The notes beneath the pieces were generated by a model that ran no database searches, had not been told where the DNA came from, and saw nothing but the letters and a program-made list of their open reading frames with translations. The position numbers were made by a program, and so were the translations under genes. Shown here one piece after another: positions 1-6,407 of a stretch of DNA of 8,163 nt. Source of the stretch: Desulfobacterales bacterium. GTDB taxonomy: Bacteria; Desulfobacterota; Desulfobacteria; Desulfobacterales; 4be13. The DNA lies in the NCBI GenBank assembly GCA_029940115.1, contig JAOZRQ010000309.1, positions 1 to 8,163 on the forward strand, written 5' to 3'. How positions within the stretch are numbered: the first letter of the stretch is position 1; every line of letters begins with the position of its first letter.

Positions 1-56
1 TTGAAACTTGAAACTTGAAATTTGAAACTTGAAACTTGAAATTTGAAACTTGAAAC
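1..56. repeat. Heptamer array A (TTGAAAC/TTGAAAT), 8 units
   Basis: Eight uninterrupted 7-bp units of TTGAAAC or TTGAAAT, ordered C,C,T,C,C,T,C,C, so there is a higher-order 21-bp period. The array begins at base 1 and may continue outside the window. Its last units pair with a following segment: AAACTTGAA (46-54), a 6-nt loop, then TTCAAGTTT (61-69), a 9-bp AT-rich stem. It lies downstream of acsC and uses the same TTGAAAC family as the acsA-acsB spacer. Confidence 0.95.
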
Positions 57-81
57 CAGCTTCAAGTTTTAATCACCCAGT

Positions 82-123
82 ATCAAGCATCCAACATCAA
101 GCATCCAACATCAAGCATCAAGT
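82..123. repeat. Heptamer array B (ATCAAGC/ATCCAAC), 6 units
   Basis: Six uninterrupted 7-bp units: ATCAAGC and ATCCAAC alternate for five units, followed by ATCAAGT. The alternation gives a 14-bp higher-order period. In the direction of transcription the array begins 2 nt after the acsC TAA stop. Between it and array A (57-81) is a short non-repetitive stretch with no evident gene or GC-rich terminator. Confidence 0.95.
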
Positions 124-125
124 TT

Positions 126-1466
126 TTATTTTGCTTTAAGAAATGCCGGAATATGCGCGGCCTCTCTCGGACCTACAATGATTGTCCACCCCGGGAGTTC
201 CTCTTCCACGTCGCCGGCAATGGCCGCCGCGTAGCCAGGGATGATGAGGTTTTGGTGTTTGATCTTGTCGGCGATGCCGCATTTCTTCACGAAGATGCCC
301 ACATCATCGCCGGCAAATTTTCCGGCAGCCCATGCGGTCATGACGGAGAGGCCTTCGGAGTCTTTGATGAGCAGCCACGTCGGCACCCGGCTCCCCTCGA
401 CTTCTCCGGACACGATGAAGTAGGTGAGCGCGAAGTTGGTGGTCACCAACACCGGCGAATTCTCATTCGGATCACCGATGGGGTAGATCCCCTCGGTCAC
501 GGTCATGGGCCGCTGGGGATCGGTGAAGATGTTCAGCCGCTCCAGGAGAAGCGGGAAGATGCTCTCCCCTGCAAAGTCGGAAAGCACCACGATGCCACCA
601 TACTTGGCCACAAACATCCCGCCGATCAGGGTCTCCGTATCCAAGTTGGATGCCATCTCACACGGGAAAGTGATGCTCGGGAAGCCGATCGAGCGGTTTC
701 CATTCTTGAGCGCGGCCCGGCGGATGGCCACCTGATCCTCCAATGCCTGTTTCGGTTCCCTGGATCCGGGATCCATCACGAGGTCCTTCAGGCCCATGCC
801 GGTGAGTTTGTCACTCAGGGGGACCAACGCCTCAACCGAATCGGCCTTCACCGCGAGGGGCAGGTCGTTCTCTTTGGCGAGTGTGCCGAAGTCATCCACG
901 TTCGCGGCGGTCGCGGCGTACATCAGGGGTCTTTTGAATCCGCAAGCCTCAATGCCGGCCTTCATCACATCCGCGTTCTCGGTCATCAGGATCAGGTTGA
1001 ACTCGGAGGTCTCGGCAATCGCCTTCGCCTTTTTCGCGAACGCATCCTTGTCGCCGTTTGCATCCTTCAGGGCGACCATCTCGGGTCTGAGGTTCAGGCC
1101 CACGCGCTCAAACTGAAACGCGTTCCACTGCTTCAGCTTGGTATCGAGGTCCGCATCTCCCATGTCGGAACCGACCAAGCCGGCAAACACGGTGGAATTG
1201 TAAAAGGTCTTTTCGTGACGGTACAGGACGGTCTCCCCGCCTGTGGTGAACTCACGGACGCCCTTCCCGACCTTGATCGGCCGGATTGGGGGTGCCGACG
1301 CCTCGGCAAGTTTCTCTCTCGCTTCGTCAGACACATAGGGGCAACTGTCCAGTTCAGCCTTGCCTGAAGCCAGATTCATGGCAAATGCCAGACAGGTGGG
1401 AACCCCGCATTCCTTGCAGTTGGTCTTGGGCAACAGTTTGAAAATCTGAATACCGGTTAACGCCAT
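126..1466 (-). CDS. acsC: Corrinoid iron-sulfur protein large (gamma) subunit, AcsC/CdhE
   Basis: Large subunit of the cytoplasmic corrinoid iron-sulfur protein (CFeSP). It accepts a methyl group from methyl-tetrahydrofolate/pterin on its cobalamin and delivers it to the A-cluster of AcsB. The 446-residue product has the family's usual length. The N-terminal [4Fe-4S] domain shows Cys17, Cys20, Cys25 and Cys42 (C-x2-C-x4-C-x16-C), the spacing expected for the low-potential cluster that re-reduces Co(II). A TIM-barrel region follows at about residues 70-320. The C-terminal B12-binding domain lies at about 330-446 and includes the segments around Ser374-Gly382 and Pro410-Gly418, expected to line the corrinoid. 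The ATG start is preceded by AAGGAG with a 5-nt gap (1472-1477). It is the last gene of the cluster, 450 bp downstream of acsB, whereas its partner AcsD is encoded at the opposite end. Ends TAA. Seen: motif and length. Known: the family chemistry. Direction of use is inferred only. Confidence 0.96.
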   Translation of the reverse strand: MALTGIQIFKLLPKTNCKECGVPTCLAFAMNLASGKAELDSCPYVSDEAREKLAEASAPPIRPIKVGKGVREFTTGGETVLYRHEKTFYNSTVFAGLVGSDMGDADLDTKLKQWNAFQFERVGLNLRPEMVALKDANGDKDAFAKKAKAIAETSEFNLILMTENADVMKAGIEACGFKRPLMYAATAANVDDFGTLAKENDLPLAVKADSVEALVPLSDKLTGMGLKDLVMDPGSREPKQALEDQVAIRRAALKNGNRSIGFPSITFPCEMASNLDTETLIGGMFVAKYGGIVVLSDFAGESIFPLLLERLNIFTDPQRPMTVTEGIYPIGDPNENSPVLVTTNFALTYFIVSGEVEGSRVPTWLLIKDSEGLSVMTAWAAGKFAGDDVGIFVKKCGIADKIKHQNLIIPGYAAAIAGDVEEELPGWTIIVGPREAAHIPAFLKAK

Positions 1467-1494
1467 GTTGTCTCCTTAATATATGTTGGAATTT

Positions 1495-1557
1495 GAAACG
1501 TGGAACGTGAGGCGTGGAACGTGAGGCATGGAACGTGAAGCGTGAAACGTGAAGCGT
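1495..1557. repeat. Heptamer array C (GAAACGT family, core CGTG), 9 units
   Basis: Nine 7-bp units with variants GAAACGT, GGAACGT, GAGGCGT, GAGGCAT and GAAGCGT; variation is confined to a few positions. It sits between the duplicated hairpin module and the acsC ribosome binding site (1472-1477), ending 17 nt from that site. The core CGTGA is the reverse complement of the TCACG core of array D, so the two arrays face each other across the module. Confidence 0.93.
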
Positions 1558-1599
1558 GAAAATCACACATCGGTTTCGGTTTCAATTTCCTTATACAAA

Positions 1600-1622
1600 G
1601 GGGCGGCGTCTCGTTCCGCCCC
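1600..1622 (-). terminator. Terminator- or attenuator-like hairpin, module copy 1
   Basis: On the transcribed minus strand GGGGCGG, a 9-nt loop, then CCGCCCC gives a perfect 7-bp all-GC stem, followed by only TTTG. The short T run makes it a weak intrinsic terminator. It could instead be an mRNA-stabilising or processing hairpin between acsB and acsC. Confidence 0.45.
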
Positions 1623-1693
1623 ATTGTTCGTTGTTGAACATCACGAATCGGTCTCCGGTTTCCGGTCTCAATTTCCATTTTCCTTATGCAAAA

Positions 1694-1714
1694 GGGCGGC
1701 GTCTCCTTCCGCCC
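1694..1714 (-). terminator. Terminator- or attenuator-like hairpin, module copy 2
   Basis: Minus-strand GGGCGG, a 9-nt loop and CCGCCC form a perfect 6-bp GC stem followed by TTTTG. It is the counterpart of the hairpin at 1600-1622 and the first of the two met by polymerase leaving acsB. Either hairpin could lower acsC expression relative to acsB, or protect the upstream mRNA from 3' exonucleases. Confidence 0.45.
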
Positions 1715-1762
1715 CGTTTATTCTTCGTTGTTGAGACGTGAAACGTGATTGTGTGAAACGAA

Positions 1763-1914
1763 TCACGCATCACGGGTCACGCATCACGCATCACGCATCA
1801 CGCATCACGAGTCACGCATCACGAGTCACGCATCACGCATCACGGGTCACGCATCACGAGTCACGCATCACGAGTCACGCCTCACGAGTCACGCATCACG
1901 AGTCACGCCTCACG
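1763..1914. repeat. Heptamer array D (TCACGNN), 21 units plus a partial
   Basis: Twenty-one uninterrupted 7-bp units (1763-1909) with an invariant TCACG core and two variable bases (CA, AG, GG or CC), ending in a partial TCACG. In the direction of transcription it starts 2 nt after the acsB stop codon. At its other end the orientation flips: CGTGATT (1744-1750), a 10-nt loop and AATCACG (1761-1767) form a perfect 7-bp inverted repeat at the junction with a short CGTGAAA-type segment. It is the longest array in the window. Confidence 0.97.
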
Positions 1915-1916
1915 TT

Positions 1917-4130
1917 TTATCCTACCAACGAATCCATGTTAATGGCAGGATGGCCCTTCTCTTGGAGGAATGCCAATATCTCCTCCTCGGTGGTGCCCAC
2001 GGTCTCATCCGCGATCTTGTCATACAGATCCGGAACGCCCATATCCGCGCCTCGCTTCATGATCCGCTCCTTGATCTCCTCCTTGAGGTTCTTCGGCATC
2101 CAGACCATGCGGAGCAGGCCGCCGTCTCCCAAGATGAATTTCCCTTGGGTGATGTTGAACTTGGAATGGCCCACAAAGCCCGGGGAGGACGCGCCACCGC
2201 CCATGACACCGGCCAAGGTGGTGAACTTCATGCCGCAGGGGGTCTCGCCGGTGTAATCGCGGCTCACGGTCATCACGCCGTTGCAGGCCGGCAACATCGC
2301 GGCGATGCACTCACAGCATCCGCAGGTGGTCATCGGATCATGGATCAGGGAATAGAGGTTGTAATGGGTGACCGCGCCCCTGGAGGCTTTGTTCACAAAC
2401 TCGTTGATACCCTTCCACTGGCCCAGCTTGGGATCCAGGCATTCCCCCTTCTCGATGGGCTGGTTCGGGCCGGTCGGGTTGATCTCGAAAGACGCCTTGC
2501 AGTCCATCCAGTTGTACGCGCCGCAGAGACCGGTTCTTTCCGGGCTGACCGAACAGACATGGGTGGGCGCGAAGGACTGGCACAGGGTGCAGGAGTAGTA
2601 GGTCTCCACGTCCTCGTCCGTCATCTTCTCGACCCGCTCATCTCTGAACTTGTATTCATTCTTGGCCCGTTTCGTGAGATTGTCAACCTCATCCTTATTG
2701 GTGTAAAGGGTGACCTGAACCTTGTCCAGAATCTTTCCGAAGTCCTGATGAAACTTGGCATGAAGCACCACACCGATATCCTTCAGAGTGAAGCCTTTCT
2801 CCAAGGCGCCCTTGCCCACCCGGATCCAGGCGATATCCCGCTGGCCGATGTGCATGATGCCTTGGATGTAGTTGATCAGGTGGTGGATCTGACGCTCGAG
2901 AATCGGCTCAAAGTCGGTCTGCATCTCACGGCCCGCGACTTGGACATAGATGCCGAGGGGAAGGGTTCCGCCCTGTTGCACATCGCCGATATCGGGACCC
3001 ACGACTTCCACCTTGGCATCCTCGATATCCTTCATCTCGGCCATCTTGACCAGCTCGGTGGCTTGGCTCTTGCCGCCACCCATCTGACAGTAGAGGTCCG
3101 CGCCCCGGACACGCTCACCCTCAAACGCGGGACCGAACGAACACGGGATGTTGATCTCGGAGACCGTTACTTTCAGCCCCCGGATTTCAACCGATCTCTG
3201 ACAGATTTCATCATGCGACACATTGGCCACGACATGCTCGTAAGTGCAGATGCCAGTCGGGAGAATCTCCGGGATATCCGTGTCCGCCAAGGTCGGGAAG
3301 CCCCAGTTCACACACCCGGCCGCGGCAGTGCCCCATTCGGTTCCGATATCGCCCAACGCGTTGACAAACGCGAATATCCGTTCTTTGTTGTACATCAGCA
3401 TCTTCCTGTAGTCGCCCGGCTGGACACCGCCGAAAGCCATGGCGGCCCGGTTTGCAAAACCGACTGCGAAAACAGCAGAAGAGATATCCGGACCAAAAGG
3501 CACGATCCGGGTGTTCCAGCCGATCTGAACCCCGGCTTCGATCAACTGCTCAATGACAGATGTGCCGTTGTGACTGGCCGCGCAGAAGATGTAGAGGTTC
3601 TTCTTCTGGTAGTCCTCAACGATCATCTTGGCGATTTCAGGATTCGGCGCAGCCCCCACAATGGCCGCAAATCCCGGCGCGCTGCCGTCAACAAACTCGA
3701 CCCCTCTTTTCCGGAGAATAACATCGTCCGCGGGGCCCACCCAGATTTTCCCGGCTTCAATGTCCGGGTCTTCCTGGGACAGGTAAAAGTCAGGCTCCCT
3801 GAGAATACGCAGGGCTTCCAGGATCTCATAAGAAAATATCGCGGCCATGCCTGCGTCGAGAAGGGGGCCGAGATACGGCAGATGATTCTTCCCTTTGACA
3901 TGCGGCGGAAGAAGGCCCCGAGCGAACTCCAAGGGTTTCTTCAGATCTTCGAGGGTTTCAACCTTCATTCCGGTCAGCGAATAGATCACCGGCAGATAAT
4001 ACCCGGTGTTCGGAAATTCTATCTTTGAACTTGCATCAAAGGATTCAAGAGCGTTTCTCAGCTCCCCTTCAGCAGCTGAAACAACTTTATAGCCGCCCTG
4101 AATGGCTGCAAATGCTACTAATTTCGACAT
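1917..4130 (-). CDS. acsB: Acetyl-CoA synthase, CODH/ACS beta subunit (AcsB)
   Basis: Condenses the methyl group from the corrinoid protein, CO from the CODH C-cluster and CoA into acetyl-CoA at the Ni-Ni-[4Fe-4S] A-cluster. All A-cluster ligands are visible. Cys514, Cys517, Cys526 and Cys536 (spacing 3, 9, 10) are the cubane cysteines, Cys517 being the expected bridge to the proximal Ni. Cys603-Gly-Cys605 is the CGC motif for the distal Ni. Every position is offset by 8 from my recollection of Moorella AcsB (506/509/518/528/595/597). At 737 residues the protein is full-length and keeps the roughly 310-residue N-terminal CODH-docking domain that archaeal CdhC lacks, so it is the bacterial type. 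The ATG has an AAGGAGG site (4140-4146) 9 nt upstream. It lies 100 bp downstream of acsA, and a heptamer array starts 2 nt after its TAA stop. A 759-codon open frame on the opposite strand is a coding-bias shadow. Confidence 0.98.
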   Translation of the reverse strand: MSKLVAFAAIQGGYKVVSAAEGELRNALESFDASSKIEFPNTGYYLPVIYSLTGMKVETLEDLKKPLEFARGLLPPHVKGKNHLPYLGPLLDAGMAAIFSYEILEALRILREPDFYLSQEDPDIEAGKIWVGPADDVILRKRGVEFVDGSAPGFAAIVGAAPNPEIAKMIVEDYQKKNLYIFCAASHNGTSVIEQLIEAGVQIGWNTRIVPFGPDISSAVFAVGFANRAAMAFGGVQPGDYRKMLMYNKERIFAFVNALGDIGTEWGTAAAGCVNWGFPTLADTDIPEILPTGICTYEHVVANVSHDEICQRSVEIRGLKVTVSEINIPCSFGPAFEGERVRGADLYCQMGGGKSQATELVKMAEMKDIEDAKVEVVGPDIGDVQQGGTLPLGIYVQVAGREMQTDFEPILERQIHHLINYIQGIMHIGQRDIAWIRVGKGALEKGFTLKDIGVVLHAKFHQDFGKILDKVQVTLYTNKDEVDNLTKRAKNEYKFRDERVEKMTDEDVETYYSCTLCQSFAPTHVCSVSPERTGLCGAYNWMDCKASFEINPTGPNQPIEKGECLDPKLGQWKGINEFVNKASRGAVTHYNLYSLIHDPMTTCGCCECIAAMLPACNGVMTVSRDYTGETPCGMKFTTLAGVMGGGASSPGFVGHSKFNITQGKFILGDGGLLRMVWMPKNLKEEIKERIMKRGADMGVPDLYDKIADETVGTTEEEILAFLQEKGHPAINMDSLVG

Positions 4131-4164
4131 CTATAGGTTCCTCCTTCGTTGAGGATTTTTTTTG

Positions 4165-4223
4165 TTGAAACTTGAAACTTGAAACTTGAAACTTGAAGTT
4201 TCGAGTTTCGAGTTTCGAGTTTC
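4165..4223. repeat. Heptamer array E with internal inversion (TTGAAAC then TTTCGAG)
   Basis: Four TTGAAAC units (4165-4192), a 6-bp centre, then three TTTCGAG units (4199-4219) and a partial. The halves are inverted copies: 4167-4192 can pair with 4198-4223 over 26 bp around a 5-nt loop. Read as plus-strand RNA every position pairs, with three U-G wobbles (4173, 4180, 4187 with 4217, 4210, 4203). Read as minus-strand mRNA those three become C-A mismatches. The array fills most of the acsA-acsB spacer and starts 7 nt after the acsA stop. No T run follows on the minus strand, so it is not a classical terminator. Confidence 0.93.
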
Positions 4224-4230
4224 CAAATTG

Positions 4231-6276
4231 CTACGCCTCCAACGCCTGACGGTCGGCCATGTCCATCAGCACCCTTTCCCTGGCCTTGTCAATGCCGAGT
4301 GCCACGCGCTTCTTGTCAATATGCGCGATCATCTTCTGCGCGTGCTTGATCGGATCCGGCTCCAGGTCCCACATGCCGCCATACATCTTCTCCAGCTCCT
4401 TGCTGAGGTAGTCATGGAACACCGGCGCGCCCGACGTGGGCATCATGTAGCCGAAGATGGTGTAAACCCCGGAGCTGACAAAATAATGGCCGATGCTGAT
4501 CGCCTTTTCACTCATCCATTCCGGCGCGCTGCCGGCCGCGGGCAAATCGCTGATATCCTTTCCAAGACCGCCGGCTTTGACAACCTCGGTTGCAGCCAGG
4601 AGGATGCGGCTGTTGTCCACGCAGGAGCCGAGATGCAACACGGGCGGGATTCCGACCGTCTCGCAGACTTCCGCGAGCCCAGGACCGCAGTAAACCGCGG
4701 CAGCCTCAGGAGTGAGCAACCCCTCCATCGCACAGGCAATGCCGTTGCATCCGGTGGTCAGAACGATGACATCGTTCTTGATCAGCTCTTTCACGACCTG
4801 GATGTGCGCCTCGTTATGTCTGGTCCTGGCGTTGTTGCAACCGACCACACCGGCAATGCCCCGAATCCGGCCGTTGATGATGTTGTCGTTCAGGGTGTAG
4901 AAGGTGCCACGGAAGGTGCCGCCGAGATGGTACTCGATGGATTCAACCCCGAATCCCGCGACTTGGGAACTCTTGTGACGGGGAATCATCACCTCAGCGC
5001 CCCGGTTCCCGAAATTGTCAATGGCCATCTTGACGATCCGGGTGGCATCTTCCATCGCGTGGTGCTCGTCAAACTCGATGTGGATCACATTGTCCTGCTC
5101 CATCTTCGCGATGGGGTGGGTGGTGATCAGCTTGGTGTGGAAACATTTGGCCACGTTGGCCAAGTTCTGAAAGATACACTGAATGTCAACCACCATCGCG
5201 TCACACGCACCGGTGATGATGGCCAGCTCCTGCTGAAGGAATGTTGCTGCGGGGGGAATGCCGTGGCGTTGGAGGATCTCATTGGCTGTGCAACAGATCC
5301 CGCTCAACTGAATCCCCTTGGCCCCTTTGGATTTGGCATATTCGACCATTTCTTTCGACTGGACCGCGGCCACGATCATCTCGGAAAGGACCGGCTCATG
5401 GCCGTGAACGATGATGTTCACATGATCCTCTTTCATGACCCCGAGGTTGGCCTCGGACTGAATCGGATACGGCTTTCCGAACAGCACATCCTGAAGATCG
5501 GTGGCCAGCATGGAACCGCCCCATCCATCCGCAATGGCGGCACGGGTCCCCTGCTTGATCAGGTTCTTGTAATCCTGGTCCACGCCCATGTGGGTGCGGT
5601 GCATGATCTCCACGATCTCCCGGTCAATGTTCCGAGGCAACACACCATATTTCTTCCATTTTTCATACAGGGCCTCCGGTGCCCGTTTCAGATAGTAGAG
5701 CTCGCCTTCGGCCTTGCCCCATTCACCCAGAGCCTTTTCCGCGACTTCCAGCACGATCTCATCCAGTTCCCTGTCCTTGACCTCGCCATCCACCTCGACG
5801 GTTGTGGCCACGTCAAAATGGGGCGCGATCCGGAGAAGCTTGTCCGGATCCTTGATCTGGTAATCATGGGACTCTTTCCTGGCAACCGACATGAAAACCT
5901 CGGCCACGCAACGGCCATGATCCGAATGGGCCGCCGCGCCGCCCGCGACCATCCGGATGAAGTTGCGGGCCGCGATGGTGTTCGCGGTGGCGCCGCAGAG
6001 GCCCTTGCGGGTATCCTCGCCTTCAATGCCGCCCTTGGGAAGGGGCAACCGGCAGGGACCCATGGCGCAGTTCTTGCAACATGTCCCCTGCATGCCGATG
6101 TTACAGGGCTTCATGGTCACGGCCCGGTCAAAGACCGTTTCAATACCGAGTTCCTGAGCCCGCAGGATCATCTCCTGGGTGGCTTTGTCAATCGAAGCTT
6201 CCACCGCATTGGCGACCTTGGGCGCCTTTTCGGCTTTGGCAACCTTAACAACTTTCAGCTTTTTCTCTTCTGCCAT
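4231..6276 (-). CDS. acsA: Ni-Fe-S carbon monoxide dehydrogenase catalytic subunit, CODH/ACS alpha (AcsA/CooS)
   Basis: Catalyses reversible CO2 reduction to CO at the Ni-Fe-S C-cluster and passes CO through an internal channel to AcsB. The 681-residue product has the expected cysteine pattern. Cys58 and Cys66 fit the D-cluster shared across the dimer. Cys67, Cys70, Cys75 and Cys94 fit the B-cluster, with a Cys75-Cys94 gap a few residues longer than in the CooS proteins I recall. C-cluster ligands by alignment from memory are His293 (in HGHEP), Cys329 (GICCTANE), Cys367, Cys480, Cys510 and Cys552 (GSCVDNSR). Lys591 in SEKAISIG matches the catalytic lysine region. The first 25 residues are Lys/Ala-rich and probably disordered. 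ATG start with AGAGGAGG (6287-6294) 10 nt upstream; that site lies in a small inverted repeat. Stop is TAG. Between acsD and acsB, so it is the complex-forming CODH rather than a free-standing energy-conserving CooS. Confidence 0.97.
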   Translation of the reverse strand: MAEEKKLKVVKVAKAEKAPKVANAVEASIDKATQEMILRAQELGIETVFDRAVTMKPCNIGMQGTCCKNCAMGPCRLPLPKGGIEGEDTRKGLCGATANTIAARNFIRMVAGGAAAHSDHGRCVAEVFMSVARKESHDYQIKDPDKLLRIAPHFDVATTVEVDGEVKDRELDEIVLEVAEKALGEWGKAEGELYYLKRAPEALYEKWKKYGVLPRNIDREIVEIMHRTHMGVDQDYKNLIKQGTRAAIADGWGGSMLATDLQDVLFGKPYPIQSEANLGVMKEDHVNIIVHGHEPVLSEMIVAAVQSKEMVEYAKSKGAKGIQLSGICCTANEILQRHGIPPAATFLQQELAIITGACDAMVVDIQCIFQNLANVAKCFHTKLITTHPIAKMEQDNVIHIEFDEHHAMEDATRIVKMAIDNFGNRGAEVMIPRHKSSQVAGFGVESIEYHLGGTFRGTFYTLNDNIINGRIRGIAGVVGCNNARTRHNEAHIQVVKELIKNDVIVLTTGCNGIACAMEGLLTPEAAAVYCGPGLAEVCETVGIPPVLHLGSCVDNSRILLAATEVVKAGGLGKDISDLPAAGSAPEWMSEKAISIGHYFVSSGVYTIFGYMMPTSGAPVFHDYLSKELEKMYGGMWDLEPDPIKHAQKMIAHIDKKRVALGIDKARERVLMDMADRQALEA

Positions 6277-6279
6277 ATC

Positions 6280-6294
6280 AGAGGTTCCTCCTCT
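6280..6294 (-). promoter_or_regulatory. acsA ribosome binding site inside a small inverted repeat
   Basis: On the minus strand AGAGG, loop AGGAA, then CCTCT forms a 5-bp stem that overlaps the Shine-Dalgarno AGAGGAGG of acsA. The hairpin could mask ribosome access until upstream translation or another factor opens it. The 11-nt string AGGAGGAACCT here is also found before acsB (4135-4145). Confidence 0.4.
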
Positions 6295-6300
6295 TATTAT

Positions 6301-6403
6301 TTGTCTGTTGTCCGTTGTTGGTTGTTGTCTGTGGGTTGTTGATCGTTGTCTTGCCTACCGGCAACTGACAACTGGCAACCGACAACCTGCAACTGACAAC
6401 TGA
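6301..6403. repeat. Heptamer array F with internal inversion (TTGTNNG / CAACNGA)
   Basis: The left half (6301-6342) has six degenerate units of the TTGTCTG/TTGTTGG type. The right half (6362-6403) has six units of the CAACTGA/CAACCGA/CAACCTG type, in opposite orientation. Between them TTGCC (6351-6355), loop TACC and GGCAA (6360-6364) make a hairpin that continues, after a 2-nt bulge, with GTTGTC (6345-6350) pairing to GACAAC (6367-6372). In the direction of transcription it starts 4 nt after the acsD stop and ends 6 nt before the acsA ribosome binding site, so it fills the spacer. Confidence 0.88.
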
Positions 6404-6407
6404 GTGA

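Larger units (their letters stand above)
1571..1734. repeat. Tandem duplicated ~70-80 bp module with a GC-rich hairpin
   Basis: Two imperfect direct copies, about 1571-1637 and 1656-1734. Both run in order: CGGTTTC-type pyrimidine-rich start, TCAATTTCC, CCTTAT, a short A run, a GGGCGG/CCGCCC hairpin with a 9-nt loop, and TCGTTGTTGA at the end. The copies differ by substitutions and small insertions, including 8 bp before the hairpin in copy 2. No open frame here shows protein-like composition. The module is not a heptamer array and may be an older mobile or regulatory element caught between arrays C and D. Confidence 0.8.

Noticed and set aside
153..1367. 404-codon open frame on the plus strand opposite acsC
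   Set aside because: Antisense shadow of acsC with no ribosome binding site or protein-like pattern.
1457..1678. Small minus-strand open frame in the acsB-acsC spacer, and similar short frames over the arrays
   Set aside because: The translations are mostly repeat reading (SRFT/HASR-type periodic peptides) with no ribosome binding site; not genes.
1571..1734. Insertion sequence or its remnant
   Set aside because: No transposase coding, no clear terminal inverted repeats or target duplication. Kept only as a duplicated hairpin module.
1763..1914. CRISPR array
   Set aside because: Units are 7 bp without unique spacers, and no cas gene is present. This is a microsatellite-like heptamer array.
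1749..4028. 759-codon open frame on the plus strand opposite acsB
   Set aside because: It lies antisense to a gene with complete catalytic motifs, begins inside the TCACG heptamer array and has no recognisable family features. It is explained by GC-rich codon bias of acsB.
4167..4223. Rho-independent terminator after acsA
   Set aside because: The stem is long but AT-rich, and on the transcribed strand it is followed by an A run rather than a T run, so it does not fit an intrinsic terminator.
4186..6342. 718-codon open frame on the plus strand opposite acsA
   Set aside because: Starts in the heptamer array and runs into the other spacer repeats. The His/Asp/Gly-rich composition is typical of a reverse-complement shadow.
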